Source: Variovorax sp. SG517
GTDB taxonomy: Bacteria; Pseudomonadota; Gammaproteobacteria; Burkholderiales; Burkholderiaceae_C
DNA: 64,000 bases
NCBI RefSeq assembly: GCF_013376045.1
Contig: NZ_JABMJG010000006.1
Coordinates: 1 to 64,000, forward strand
Direction of reading: 5' to 3'
Below, one piece after another: positions 43,888 through 53,449 of the stretch. A program made the translations under genes and the position numbers. The first letter of the stretch is position 1. Each line of letters opens with the position of its first letter. The notes under the pieces are model-generated. The model did no database searches, was not told the origin of the DNA, and saw nothing but the letters and a program-made list of their open reading frames with translations.

Positions 43888-44805
43888 TCAGGGCGTGGCC
43901 GCGGGCGCATTATTGGACAGCCCCCAGGCGTAGGACGCGACCATCCGGATCTGCGCCTCGGTGAGGCGGCCTTCCTGCGCGGGCATCTCGTTGTGCTTGC
44001 CCGAGTTGATCATCTGGACGATGGCGGCCTCGCCGTAGCCGTGCAGCCAGATCTTGTCGCTGAGGTTGGGCGCGCCCAGCGCCTGGTTGCCGACACCGCC
44101 GATGCCGTGGCAGGCGGCGCAGGCCGTGAACTTCGACTTCCCGAGGCCGGCGCGCACCGAATCGTGCGGCTCGCCGGACAGGCTCAGCACGTAGTTGGCG
44201 ACGTTCTTCACGTCGTCGGGAGAGCCTACTGCAGCCGCCATGGGCGGCATCACGCCCACGCGCCCCTTGGTGATGGTCTCGATGATCTTCTCGGGCGTGC
44301 CGCCGTGCAGCCAGTCCTTGTCGGTCAGGTTGGGAAAGCCCTTGCTGCCGCGCGCATCGGAGCCGTGGCACTGGGCGCAGTTGCCCATGAAGAGCCGCTC
44401 GCCGATGGCCTTGGCCTGCGGGTCCCTGGAGATGTCCTCGACCGGCATGGCGGCGTACTTCGCGTAGACGGGTGCGAGCTCCTGCGTGGCCTTGGCGACT
44501 TCCGCGTCGTACTCGCCGCGCGAGGTCCAGTCGGACTGCCCTCGGAAACTTCCCAGCCCCGGAAAGACCGCCAGGTAGCCCAGCCCGAAGACGATGGTCA
44601 GCACGAACAGGCCCACCCACCACATCGGCAGCGGGTTGTTGGCCTCGCGCAGGTCCTCGTCCCAGACGTGGCCGGTGGTGTTGTCGGCACTGGCGGCGAC
44701 GCGCTTGCGGGCAGTGAGCCACAACAGGACCACGCAGCCGAGGATGCTCAGCAGCGAGACCACGGCCACGTAGTCGGACCAGAAACGGCTGATGAAATCG
44801 CTCAT
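43888..44805 (-). CDS. ccoP: cbb3 cytochrome oxidase di-haem subunit CcoP
   Basis: A 305-residue membrane-anchored cytochrome with two CxxCH sites (CAQCH and CAACH) in two class I cytochrome c domains. PLPMWWVGLFVLTIVFGLGY is the conserved second helix, and VGVMPPM and NEMPAQ provide the axial methionines. It passes electrons to CcoO/CcoN. Two N-terminal helices mark the longer CcoP type. Confidence 0.95.
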   Translation of the reverse strand: MSDFISRFWSDYVAVVSLLSILGCVVLLWLTARKRVAASADNTTGHVWDEDLREANNPLPMWWVGLFVLTIVFGLGYLAVFPGLGSFRGQSDWTSRGEYDAEVAKATQELAPVYAKYAAMPVEDISRDPQAKAIGERLFMGNCAQCHGSDARGSKGFPNLTDKDWLHGGTPEKIIETITKGRVGVMPPMAAAVGSPDDVKNVANYVLSLSGEPHDSVRAGLGKSKFTACAACHGIGGVGNQALGAPNLSDKIWLHGYGEAAIVQMINSGKHNEMPAQEGRLTEAQIRMVASYAWGLSNNAPAATP

Positions 44806-44818
44806 CGTGCTTCTCCCT

Positions 44819-44959
44819 TCAGTCCTGCTCGAAGGGCAGGTGCGCCGCTTCATGGAAGCGGGGCGCGTTGCGGCGCGAATACGCCCAGATCACGATGCCG
44901 ATGAACAGCGCGAAGCACACGACGGTGGCGGCGACGCGCAAGGTGGTGAGGTCGATCAT
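44819..44959 (-). CDS. ccoQ: cbb3 oxidase small subunit CcoQ
   Basis: A 46-residue single-helix peptide, MIDLTTLRVAATVVCFALFI followed by GIVIWAYSRRNAPRFHEAAH, exactly the CcoQ pattern. It lies between ccoO and ccoP. It stabilises the assembled complex. Confidence 0.92.
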   Translation of the reverse strand: MIDLTTLRVAATVVCFALFIGIVIWAYSRRNAPRFHEAAHLPFEQD

Positions 44960-44983
44960 GGTTTGTGTCCTTTGCCGCCGTGC

Positions 44984-45625
44984 CTACTTCAGCGCCAGGC
45001 CCAGCGACTGCAGGTAGGCCACCGTGGCCTCCATCTCGGTCTTGCCGCGGACGTCCTCCGCGGCGGCCGCGATCTCGGCGTCCGTGTAGGGCACCCCGAC
45101 GCGGCGCAGCGCTCGCATGTGGGCCGGCAGCGCCTCGGCATCGACCGGCGTCTTCTCCAGCCAGGTGTAGGCCGGCATGTTCGACTCGGGCACCACGTCG
45201 CGCGGGTTGTTCAGGTGGATGCGGTGCCACTCGTCGCTGTACTTGCCGCCCACGCGGTGCAGGTCGGGCCCGGTGCGCTTGCTGCCCCACTGGAACGGAT
45301 GGTCGTAGACGAACTCGCCCGCCACCGAGTAGTGGCCGTAGCGCAGCGTCTCCGAGCGGAAGGGCCGGATCATCTGCGAGTGGCAGTTGTAGCAACCCTC
45401 ACGCAGGTAGACGTCGCGCCCGGCCAGTTGCAGCGGCGTGAGCGGCTTGACGCCCTGCACCGCCTCGGTGGTCGACTTCTGGAAGAACAGCGGCACGATC
45501 TCGACGAGGCCGCCGACGGCCACCACCACGAGGATCAGCACGATCATCAGCAGGTTGTTGGTCTCGATCTTCTCGTGCGTGAAGCCGCCGGAGCCGGAAG
45601 CCGGGCTGGAGTTGTTCTGGTTCAT
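44984..45625 (-). CDS. ccoO: cbb3 cytochrome oxidase mono-haem subunit CcoO
   Basis: A 213-residue membrane-anchored cytochrome c. One N-terminal helix (NLLMIVLILVVVAVGGLVEI) is followed by LAGRDVYLREGCYNCHSQMI, with CYNCH binding haem, and SNMPAYTWL carrying the axial Met. It receives electrons from CcoP and hands them to CcoN. It lies 9 bp after the ccoN stop. Confidence 0.95.
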   Translation of the reverse strand: MNQNNSSPASGSGGFTHEKIETNNLLMIVLILVVVAVGGLVEIVPLFFQKSTTEAVQGVKPLTPLQLAGRDVYLREGCYNCHSQMIRPFRSETLRYGHYSVAGEFVYDHPFQWGSKRTGPDLHRVGGKYSDEWHRIHLNNPRDVVPESNMPAYTWLEKTPVDAEALPAHMRALRRVGVPYTDAEIAAAAEDVRGKTEMEATVAYLQSLGLALK

Positions 45626-45634
45626 CGTGCGTCC

Positions 45635-47074
45635 TCAGGCGTGGGCCATGGCAGGGGGCGGGATCTCGGCGCGCACCGCGCGCCCGGAGATGACGGTCAT
45701 CCAGACGTTCCAGGCCATCAGCAGCATCCCGCTCAGGTAGAGGACGCCGCCGATCACGCGCACCAGGTAGAACGGGAAGGTGGCCTTCACGCTCTCCACG
45801 AAGGTGTAGGTGAGCGTGCCGTCGGGGTTGATGGCGCGCCACATCAGGCCCTGCATCACGCCGGCGATCCACATCGCAGCGATGTACAGCACGATGCCGA
45901 TGGTGGCGATCCAGAAGTGCGCCTCGATGGCTTTCACGCTGTACATGGCGGTGCGGCCGTACATGCGCGGGATCAGGTAGTAGAGCGAGCCCATCGTGAT
46001 GAAGCCCACCCAGCCGAGCGCGCCGGAGTGCACGTGGCCGACGGTCCAGTCGGTGTAGTGGCTCAGGGCGTTTACGGTCTTGATGGACATCATCGGCCCC
46101 TCGAAGGTCGACATGCCGTAGAACGACAGCGCCACGATCAGGAAGCGCAGGATCGGGTCGGTGCGCAGCTTGTGCCAGGCGCCCGAGAGCGTCATCACGC
46201 CGTTGATCATGCCGCCCCAGCTCGGCGCCAGCAGGATCAACGAGAACACCATGCCCAGCGACTGCGTCCAGTCGGGCAGCGCCGTGTAGTGCAGGTGGTG
46301 CGGGCCCGCCCACATGTAGGTGAAGATCAGCGCCCAGAAGTGCACGATCGACAGCCGGTACGAATACACCGGCCGGCCCGCCTGCTTGGGGATGTAGTAG
46401 TACATCATCCCGAGGAAGCCGGCCGTGAGGAAGAAGCCGACCGCGTTGTGGCCGTACCACCACTGCACCATCGCGTCCTGCACGCCGGCGTAGGCCGAGT
46501 AGCTCTTCATCCAGCCTGCCGGGATTTCGGCGCTGTTGACGATGTGCAGCAGCGCCACCGCGATGATGAAGGCGCCGAAGAACCAGTTCGCCACGTAGAT
46601 GTGGCGCACCTTGCGCATGCCGATGGTGCCGAAGAACACGATGGCGTACGCCACCCAGACCACCGCGATCAGCAGGTCGATGGGCCACTCCAGCTCGGCG
46701 TATTCCTTGCCGCTGGTGTAGCCCATCGGCAGGCTGATGGCCGCCGCCACGATCACCGCCTGCCAGCCCCAGAACACGAAGGACGCGAGCCTGGGCGCGA
46801 ACAGGCGCACCTGGCAGGTGCGCTGGACCACGTGGAAGCTGGTGGCCATCAGCGCGCAGCCGCCGAACGCGAAGATCACCGCGTTGGTGTGCAGCGGCCG
46901 CAGGCGCCCATAGCTGAGCCACGGAATGCCGAGGTTGAGCTCGGGCCACGTCAGCTGGGAAGCGATGACCACGCCGACCAGCATGCCGACCACGCCCCAG
47001 ACCACGGACATGAGCGCGAATTGCCGCACGACGGTGTCGTCGTATTCCGCGGCGGGTGGGTTCGGTGGTTGCAT
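45635..47074 (-). CDS. ccoN: cbb3 cytochrome oxidase catalytic subunit CcoN
   Basis: A 479-residue, twelve-helix haem-copper oxidase subunit. LHTNAVIFAFGGCALMATSF, WWYGHNAVGFFLTAGFLGMM, YMWAGPHHLHYTALPDW and DWTVGHVHSGALGWVGF hold the haem b, CuB and haem b3 histidines. It reduces O2 to water at high affinity. The start at MQPPNPPAAEYD follows the FNR-type box at 47130 by 56 bp. It leads the ccoNOQPGH-orf-hemN-tauE/safE-like operon. Confidence 0.96.
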   Translation of the reverse strand: MQPPNPPAAEYDDTVVRQFALMSVVWGVVGMLVGVVIASQLTWPELNLGIPWLSYGRLRPLHTNAVIFAFGGCALMATSFHVVQRTCQVRLFAPRLASFVFWGWQAVIVAAAISLPMGYTSGKEYAELEWPIDLLIAVVWVAYAIVFFGTIGMRKVRHIYVANWFFGAFIIAVALLHIVNSAEIPAGWMKSYSAYAGVQDAMVQWWYGHNAVGFFLTAGFLGMMYYYIPKQAGRPVYSYRLSIVHFWALIFTYMWAGPHHLHYTALPDWTQSLGMVFSLILLAPSWGGMINGVMTLSGAWHKLRTDPILRFLIVALSFYGMSTFEGPMMSIKTVNALSHYTDWTVGHVHSGALGWVGFITMGSLYYLIPRMYGRTAMYSVKAIEAHFWIATIGIVLYIAAMWIAGVMQGLMWRAINPDGTLTYTFVESVKATFPFYLVRVIGGVLYLSGMLLMAWNVWMTVISGRAVRAEIPPPAMAHA

Positions 47075-47129
47075 CGTGGCGCCCTTGATTGAGTTGCGGG
47101 CAGTTTCCGTGGGCACCCCGCCCCTCGGG

Positions 47130-47143
47130 TTGATGCAGATCAA
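47130..47143 (-). promoter_or_regulatory. Perfect FNR-type box for ccoNOQP operon
   Basis: TTGAT-GCAG-ATCAA matches the consensus exactly. It is 56 bp before the ccoN ATG and overlaps the stop codon of ccoS. Confidence 0.85.
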
Positions 47144-47277
47144 TCGCCGTGCAGGATGCGCTCGCCCTCGGCGTCGACGTCCTCGAACTGGCCACACTCG
47201 ATGGCCCACCACAGGCCACCGAGGATCGCGAGGACCAGCGCCACCGACAGCGGCACGAGAAGAAAGAGGATGTCCAT
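47140..47277 (-). CDS. ccoS: cbb3 oxidase assembly protein CcoS/FixS
   Basis: A 45-residue peptide with one helix (ILFLLVPLSVALVLAILGGL) and the conserved WWAIECGQFEDVD segment. Its ATG overlaps the ccoI stop (TGATG), so the two are co-translated. It is needed for cofactor insertion into CcoN. Confidence 0.92.
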   Translation of the reverse strand: MDILFLLVPLSVALVLAILGGLWWAIECGQFEDVDAEGERILHGD

Positions 47278-49598
47278 CAGTGCGCCTGTCTCGCGCCGGA
47301 CGCCAGCCGCGCCGCGTTGAGGACCACCACGAGCGAACTCGCGGCCATGCCGAGCCCCGCGAGCCATGCCGGCAGCCAGCCGGCGACGGCCAGCGGCACG
47401 CACAGCGCGTTGTAGCCCGCGGCCCACAGGAGGTTCTGGCGCACCACGCGCAGCGTCCTGCGCGCCTGCGCGATGGCCTGCGGGATGGTGGCGAGCTTGT
47501 CGCCCAGCACCACGAAGTCGGCATGCGCGCGCGACAGCGGCACGGCGCGGCCGAAGGCGAACGAGGCGTCGGCGCGCGCCAGCGAAGGGCCGTCGTTGAG
47601 GCCGTCGCCCACCATCGCGATCCGGCGGCCCTCGGCTTGCAGGCGCCACAGCGCGTCGAGCTTGTCTTCCGGCGTGCAGCCGCCCCGCGCGAAGTCGATG
47701 CCGCAACGCGCGCCGATCTCCCGCGCGGCCGAATCCCTGTCGCCCGACAGCAGCCGCACCGTGAGGCCCTGCTCGCGCAGCGCGGCCACAGCGGCCGCCG
47801 CATCGGCGCGCAGTTCCTCGACCAGCACGAAGCTGGCGAGCCATCCCTGCCCGTCGGCGAGGTGGACCTGCGCGGCGTCGACATCCAGCGCCGCCACGCC
47901 GCAGAAAGCCGCGGAGCCGAGGCGCACAGGGCAGCCCGTATCGGCGGCCGCGCGCAGGCGCCGCATGAAGCCCTCGATGCCACGGCCCGCCGTCTCGGCG
48001 ACCTTGTCGGTTGCCCAGTCGGGCGGAGCACGGAATTGGGCATTCCACGCATTCACCAGCGCCTGCGACACAGGATGCAGCGACTGCGCGCCGAGCGCGG
48101 CGGCCGTCTCCAGTGCGTCGCCGGGCCGGATGCCATGGCGGCAGTAGATGCGCTCCAGGCGCGGTATGTCGCCGGTCAGGGTTCCGGTCTTGTCGAACAC
48201 AACGGTATCGACCGACGCGAGCGCCTCCAGGGCCTGGAGGTTGGATGTCATCACCCCGCCGCGCGCCAGCGCACCGGCGCTGGCGAGCATGGCGGCCGGC
48301 GTTGCGAGCGAGAGCGCGCATGGGCAGGTCACGATGAGCACCGCCACGGCAACCATCAGCGCCTTGCCAGGATCCGTCGGCCACCACAACGCCGCCGCCA
48401 TTGCCGCCGCTGCGAGCACCGCGACGAGGAAAGGCCGCGCCACCCGGTCGGCCAGCAACGCGAGGCGCGGCTTGCGAGAGGCGGCACTCTCCATCAGCCG
48501 GACGATCTGCGTGAAGCGAGTGCCCTCGCCCACCGATTCGATCCGCACCCGGACCGGCGCGGAGAGATTGTGGCTGCCGGCCAGCACGCGGTCGCCGCAA
48601 GCACGCGGCACGGGCCGGGATTCGCCGGTGAGCAGGGCCTCGTCGGCGCTGGTGCCGCCATCGATGACGATGCCGTCCGCCGGGAAGGCTTCTCCGGGGC
48701 GCACGCGCACCACGTCGCCAGCAGCCAGGCGCCGCACCGCCACCCGGCGCCAGCTGCCGTCGGGCGCGAGCCGGTCGATGCCGTCGGGCAGCCGGTTCAT
48801 CAAGGCGTCGAGGGAGCCGGCGGTGCGCTCGCGCAGGCGCGCCTCGAGCCAGCGGCCCGTGAGCAGGAAGAAGACGAACATCGTCAGCGAGTCGAAGTAC
48901 ACCTCGTGGCCGAGCGGTCCCGTGGCATCGAAGGTGGCGGCAGTGCTGACCGCAAAGGTCGCGAGCACGCCGAAGGCCACCGGTAGATCCATGCCGATGC
49001 GGCCCATGCGCAGGTCGCGCCAGGCGCTGCGAAAGAATGGCCCGCAGGAGAAGAGCACGACGGGCAGCGTTAGCACCCAGGAAGCCCAGCGCAGCAGCTG
49101 CGCCGAATCGGCGCCCATGTCGCCGGGACGTGCGACGTAGGCCGGGTAGGCGTACATCATCACCTGCATCATGCAAAAGCCCGAGACCAGCCAGCGCCAC
49201 AGCGCCAGCCGCGATTCGCGCCGGCGCAGTTCACGGGCGGACCGGTCGCCGCCGGGAAGCAGCGGATGGCCGGCCTTCGCGCAGACCTCGAACCAGCGCG
49301 AAGGCCGGGTCTGCGCGGGCGACCAGACCACGCGCGCACGCCGGCTGGCCGCGTTGACCTGCGCCTCGATCACGCCCGGCACCTGCCGCAGCGCGGCCTC
49401 GACCGTGAAGGCGCAGGCCGCGCAGTGCATGCCCTCGACCATCACCTGCGACTCCCAGCAGCCCGCGCCGGCGGCATCCAGCTCGCGGCCGAAGACTGGC
49501 CATTCGGCCGGATCGTCCAGCAGCTGCCAGGCCTGGTCGCCGTCTACGGCGGGAAAGTCGGGGATCGCGGCGCGATCGGGGGCGAGCGTGGCATTCAT
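47277..49598 (-). CDS. ccoI: Cu+ P1B-type ATPase for cbb3 assembly (CcoI/FixI)
   Basis: A 773-residue copper-exporting ATPase. The N-terminal heavy-metal domain has GMHCAAC, the membrane metal site is CPC (VTCPCALSLATPAA), the phosphorylation loop is DKTGTLTG, and GDGLNDGPSLA is the hinge. It loads copper into the cbb3 pathway rather than giving bulk resistance, as judged by the ccoS partner. A perfect FNR-type box lies 35 bp upstream. Confidence 0.95.
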   Translation of the reverse strand: MNATLAPDRAAIPDFPAVDGDQAWQLLDDPAEWPVFGRELDAAGAGCWESQVMVEGMHCAACAFTVEAALRQVPGVIEAQVNAASRRARVVWSPAQTRPSRWFEVCAKAGHPLLPGGDRSARELRRRESRLALWRWLVSGFCMMQVMMYAYPAYVARPGDMGADSAQLLRWASWVLTLPVVLFSCGPFFRSAWRDLRMGRIGMDLPVAFGVLATFAVSTAATFDATGPLGHEVYFDSLTMFVFFLLTGRWLEARLRERTAGSLDALMNRLPDGIDRLAPDGSWRRVAVRRLAAGDVVRVRPGEAFPADGIVIDGGTSADEALLTGESRPVPRACGDRVLAGSHNLSAPVRVRIESVGEGTRFTQIVRLMESAASRKPRLALLADRVARPFLVAVLAAAAMAAALWWPTDPGKALMVAVAVLIVTCPCALSLATPAAMLASAGALARGGVMTSNLQALEALASVDTVVFDKTGTLTGDIPRLERIYCRHGIRPGDALETAAALGAQSLHPVSQALVNAWNAQFRAPPDWATDKVAETAGRGIEGFMRRLRAAADTGCPVRLGSAAFCGVAALDVDAAQVHLADGQGWLASFVLVEELRADAAAAVAALREQGLTVRLLSGDRDSAAREIGARCGIDFARGGCTPEDKLDALWRLQAEGRRIAMVGDGLNDGPSLARADASFAFGRAVPLSRAHADFVVLGDKLATIPQAIAQARRTLRVVRQNLLWAAGYNALCVPLAVAGWLPAWLAGLGMAASSLVVVLNAARLASGARQAH

Positions 49599-49632
49599 CG
49601 GGCGAGCCTAAGAGGCGGGCCGCGCGAGCCGT

Positions 49633-49646
49633 TTGATCTGAATCAA
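49633..49646. promoter_or_regulatory. Perfect FNR-type box between ccoI and usp
   Basis: TTGAT-CTGA-ATCAA is an exact consensus match, 35 bp from the ccoI start (minus) and 54 bp from the Usp start (plus). It could serve either or both. Confidence 0.85.
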
Positions 49647-49699
49647 GCCGTGTATTCCTGGCGCACCTAAGCTCTGCCGCAAACCACGCGGAGCCCCTC

Positions 49700-50143
49700 A
49701 TGTTCAAACGCATCCTCGTCGCCACCGACGGCACCGCCCTTTCGAAGAAGGCCGTCGACAGCGCCATCGCTCTGGCGGTGCAGAACGACTCGGACCTGGT
49801 GGCATTGACCGTCGTTCCCCGCTACCCCAAGAGCTATTTCGAAGGCTCGATGTCCTTCTCCGCCGAGGAGGTCGGGCGCATCGAGAAGCAATGGGCGGAA
49901 AAGGCACAGTCGATGCTCGACAAGATTCACAACCGTGCGCGGGAACGCGGCGTGCGGATCAAGACTGCGCAAGCCAGCTCCGACCTGATCGCCGAATCGA
50001 TCGTCGCCGCGGCGAAGAAGCACAAGAGCGATCTGATCGTGATGGCCTCGCATGGACGCAAGGGCCTCAAGCGCCTCCTGCTGGGAAGTGAGACACAGCA
50101 GGTTCTGGTTCGGTCATCGCTGCCGGTTCTGGTGCTGCGGTAG
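49700..50143 (+). CDS. Universal stress protein
   Basis: A 147-residue Usp: FKRILVATDGTALSKKAVDS at the N-terminus and ATP-binding signature ASHGRKGLKRLLLGSETQQV near the C-terminus. It is divergent from ccoI across a perfect FNR-type box, so probably induced with the oxidase at low oxygen. Confidence 0.93.
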   Translation: MFKRILVATDGTALSKKAVDSAIALAVQNDSDLVALTVVPRYPKSYFEGSMSFSAEEVGRIEKQWAEKAQSMLDKIHNRARERGVRIKTAQASSDLIAESIVAAAKKHKSDLIVMASHGRKGLKRLLLGSETQQVLVRSSLPVLVLR

Positions 50144-50392
50144 CTGGCCTGGCGTCGGTTCGGGTGCGCGGCCTCTCCTGAATCCGTGGATTGCAACCCT
50201 CCGGCGGCGTGACAGCGTGCGCGCGACTTTCGGAGGGGGCTGCACCTCAGGCTTGAGATGGGGCAGCGTCTGTCGCAGCAGGGGGAATGACGCAGGCGCA
50301 CCGCTCCTCTCGCCATGCCACCCCAAAAGCCCGCGAAAGGCGCATCATCTTGGTTGACGAACCCACGGTGCAGACTGTTCGCGAGGCAGAGC

Positions 50393-53392
50393 ATGGCATG
50401 GTTCAAGAAGCTCTTCTGGGTCGGCGCAGGGCTCGCCATGGGGGGAGCGCTTGCCGTGTTCGTGGCGGACGAGCTGAAGACCTCGCGGCTGCAATCGGCC
50501 CTGTGGCGCGACCTTGCCAGGGACGCGCGCTTCAGCGTCGACGCCGGTCCCAGCGACGCCATCCGCTTTCCAGGTACGGGGCCGTATGACGAGCGACTGG
50601 GCTACAGGCAGCTTCCTGACTTCATCGAGCGCCTGCAGCGCCAGGGCTATGCCGTCACCCGCCAGGCGCGCATGTCGCCGCGGCTGATCGAGCTGCAGGA
50701 ACACGGGCTCTTCGCTCCCTACCGCGAGAAAAACCAGGCCGGCCTGAGCGTGCGCGACTGCCGCAACGAGGCGCTGCTGCACACGCGCGTACCCGGGCGC
50801 GCCTACGAGCGTTTCGAGGACGTGCCTCCGCTGCTGGTGAGCGCCCTGCTCTTCGTCGAGGACCGCCACCTGCTGGACGCGCAGCCGCCGCAGCGCAACC
50901 CCGCCATCGACCCGGAGCGCTTTGCGAAGGCGGTGCTCGAGCAAGCGCTGCGGACGGTCAGCCTGGGCCGCACGGCGAGCGGCGGCAGCACGCTGGCCAC
51001 CCAGATCGAGAAATACCGCCATTCGCCGCAGGGCCGCACCGGGTCGGTCGGAGAGAAGCTGCGCCAGATGGCATCGGCCTCGCTGCGCGCCTACCAGGAC
51101 GGCGAGGACACGCAGGCGCGGCGGCGCCAGATCGTCGTCGACTACCTCGACACCGTGCCCCTGGCCGCGCGCCCAGGCATCGGCGAGGTGCACGGCCTGG
51201 GCGACGGCCTGTGGGCCTGGTACGGGCGCGACGTCCGCGAAGTCAACCGCCTGCTGGCCGACGACGCCGAAGGCACCGCGCCCACGCCCGAGGCGCTCGA
51301 ACGCCAGGCCGCGGCCTTCAAGGAGGCGCTGTCGCTGATGATCGCGCAGCGCCGCCCCTCGCAGCACCTGCTCGGCGACGGCGAGGGCCTGGCCCGGCTG
51401 ACCGACAGCTACCTGCGGCTGATGGCCGAGGCCGGCCTGATCACGTCCTCCCTGCGCGATGCGGCATTGCCGCTTCCCCTGCACCTGCAGCCCGAGCTGC
51501 CGCCGACTCCCCGGCCGGACTTCGTGCAGCGCAAGGCCACGACCGCGCTGCGCACGCATATCTCCACGCTGCTCGACGTGCCGCGCGCCTACGACCTGGA
51601 ACGCCTCGACCTCGAGGCCGAAACGAGCCTCGACAGCGAGGCGCAGGCTATGGCGGCCCGGGTGCTGGCCGGCCTGCGCATTCCAGCCGCGGCCAAGGCG
51701 GCGGGCCTGTTCGGCCCACACATGCTCGACCCTGGTGCGGACCCAGGCCCGCTGATCTACAGCTTCACGCTGTTCGAGCGCAGCGCCGGGGCCAACCTGC
51801 TGCGCGTGCAGGCCGACAGCATCGACCAGCCCTTCGACGTGAACCAGGGCGCCCGGCTGGACCTGGGATCGACCGCCAAGCTGCGCACCCTTGTGAGCTA
51901 CCTGGAGATCGTGGCCGAGTTGCACGCGAACTGGTCCGGCCTGGGCGCGGCCGAGCTGTCGGCGCTGGCGCCGAGCCCACGCGACCCGCTGGGCATGTGG
52001 GCGCGCCAGTACCTGCTCGGAACCAAGGATCGCCGCCTCGCGCCGATGCTTGAGGCGGCCATGGAGCGGAAATACTCCGCGAGCCCGGGCGAGGCCTTCT
52101 TCACCGGCGGCGGGCTGCACCAGTTCGAGAACTTCGAGCGCTCGCGCAACGGCAGCTCGATGACCGTGCGCGAAGGCTTCAAGCACTCGGTCAACCTGGT
52201 GTTCATCCGCCTGATGCGCGACCTGGTCCGTCACCGCATGTTCGGCGGCGCGACAGACCCCGAGCGGTTGCTGAAGGACCCCGCCGACCCGCGCCGGCGC
52301 GAGCTGCTCTCGCGCTTTGCCGACCGCGAGGGTTCGGCCTTCCTCGCCCGTTTTCATCGCAAGTACCAGAACCGCAGCGCCGCGCAAGCCGAGGCGCTGC
52401 TGTTGCGCGGCCTCCGGTCGTCTGCGCCGCGCCTGGCGAGCGTGCTGTTCACGATCGAGCCGGATGCCAGCGACGCACGGCTCGACGAACTGCTCACGCG
52501 GCAGCTGGGTCGGGGCGCGGCCTCGCCGCGCGAATTGAAGGCGCTGCGCACCACCTACGCGAGCCTGTCGCTGGCCGATCGCGGCTATGTCGCCCGTGTG
52601 CATCCGCTGGAGCTCTGGCTGGTGGGCTTCCTGCGGCGCCACCCGGGCGCGACGCTGGCCGATGTGCTGGACGCGAGCGCGGGAGAGCGCCAGGAGGTCT
52701 TCGCCTGGCTCTTCAAGACGCGCCACAAGAGCGCGCAGGACAGGCGCCTGCGCGAGTTGCTCGAGCTCGACGCCTTCGCGCAGATCCATCGCTCATGGCA
52801 GCGCCAGGGATACCCCTTCGCCTCGCTGACGCCGTCGTACGCCAGCGCCATCGGCGCATCGGGCGACCGGCCGGCCGCCCTGGCCGAGCTGATGGGCATC
52901 ATCGTGAACGACGGCGTCCGGCTGCCCACACAGCGGGTCGAGGCGCTGCACTTCGCTCGCGACACGCCCTACGAGACACGCCTGGAGCCGCGCAACGCGA
53001 AGCCCGAGCAGGTGCTGCCGGCGGAAGTGACGGCCACGCTGCGCCGGGCACTGCTCGAGGTGGTGAACGACGGCACGGCACGCCGCCTGAAGGGGGCACT
53101 CGAGGATGCGAACGGCCGCGCGATCGACATCGGCGGCAAGACCGGCACCGGCGACCACCGCTACGAGCGCACCGGCCGCGGCGGGCGGGTGATCTCCGAG
53201 CGCAAGATCGACCGCTCTGCCACCTTCGTGTTCATGATCGGCGAGCGCTACTTCGGCACCGTCATGGCCTACGTGCACGAACCCCATGCCGCCCGCTACA
53301 GGTTCACGAGCGCGCTGCCGACCCAGCTGTTGAAGTCGCTGGGGCCGCAACTGCTGCCGGTGCTCCAGCGCAGCGGATGCGCGGGCGACTGA
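50393..53392 (+). CDS. Divergent class A penicillin-binding protein (transglycosylase/transpeptidase)
   Basis: A 999-residue protein with one N-terminal membrane anchor (FKKLFWVGAGLAMGGALAVF); GAGG precedes the ATG at 50393. The glycosyltransferase motifs are recognisable but altered: VEDRHLLD (Glu156; EDRxFxxH usual) and GGSTLATQIEKY (from Gly197; GGSTITQQ usual). Transpeptidase motifs are Ser493-T-A-K496, Ser599-V-N601 and Lys916-T-G918. The interval from SxN to KTG is about 315 residues, much longer than usual, so an insertion domain sits there. It probably makes or remodels peptidoglycan under special conditions. Confidence 0.8.
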   Translation: MAWFKKLFWVGAGLAMGGALAVFVADELKTSRLQSALWRDLARDARFSVDAGPSDAIRFPGTGPYDERLGYRQLPDFIERLQRQGYAVTRQARMSPRLIELQEHGLFAPYREKNQAGLSVRDCRNEALLHTRVPGRAYERFEDVPPLLVSALLFVEDRHLLDAQPPQRNPAIDPERFAKAVLEQALRTVSLGRTASGGSTLATQIEKYRHSPQGRTGSVGEKLRQMASASLRAYQDGEDTQARRRQIVVDYLDTVPLAARPGIGEVHGLGDGLWAWYGRDVREVNRLLADDAEGTAPTPEALERQAAAFKEALSLMIAQRRPSQHLLGDGEGLARLTDSYLRLMAEAGLITSSLRDAALPLPLHLQPELPPTPRPDFVQRKATTALRTHISTLLDVPRAYDLERLDLEAETSLDSEAQAMAARVLAGLRIPAAAKAAGLFGPHMLDPGADPGPLIYSFTLFERSAGANLLRVQADSIDQPFDVNQGARLDLGSTAKLRTLVSYLEIVAELHANWSGLGAAELSALAPSPRDPLGMWARQYLLGTKDRRLAPMLEAAMERKYSASPGEAFFTGGGLHQFENFERSRNGSSMTVREGFKHSVNLVFIRLMRDLVRHRMFGGATDPERLLKDPADPRRRELLSRFADREGSAFLARFHRKYQNRSAAQAEALLLRGLRSSAPRLASVLFTIEPDASDARLDELLTRQLGRGAASPRELKALRTTYASLSLADRGYVARVHPLELWLVGFLRRHPGATLADVLDASAGERQEVFAWLFKTRHKSAQDRRLRELLELDAFAQIHRSWQRQGYPFASLTPSYASAIGASGDRPAALAELMGIIVNDGVRLPTQRVEALHFARDTPYETRLEPRNAKPEQVLPAEVTATLRRALLEVVNDGTARRLKGALEDANGRAIDIGGKTGTGDHRYERTGRGGRVISERKIDRSATFVFMIGERYFGTVMAYVHEPHAARYRFTSALPTQLLKSLGPQLLPVLQRSGCAGD

Positions 53393-53449
53393 GCAGTCAG
53401 TCGCCGGCGCGATGCCGGACATCATCGGCGACCCTTCTTCTGACGTAAA

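Noticed and set aside
42394..44904. An 836-codon plus-strand frame opposite ccoGH and ccoP
   Set aside because: Low-complexity His/Arg/Ala composition and full overlap with well-identified oxidase genes mark it as a shadow.
53398..53434. Inverted repeat GTCGCCG/CGGCGAC after the PBP gene as a terminator
   Set aside because: Only seven paired bases with a long loop and a mixed CCTTCTTCT tail; too weak to list.
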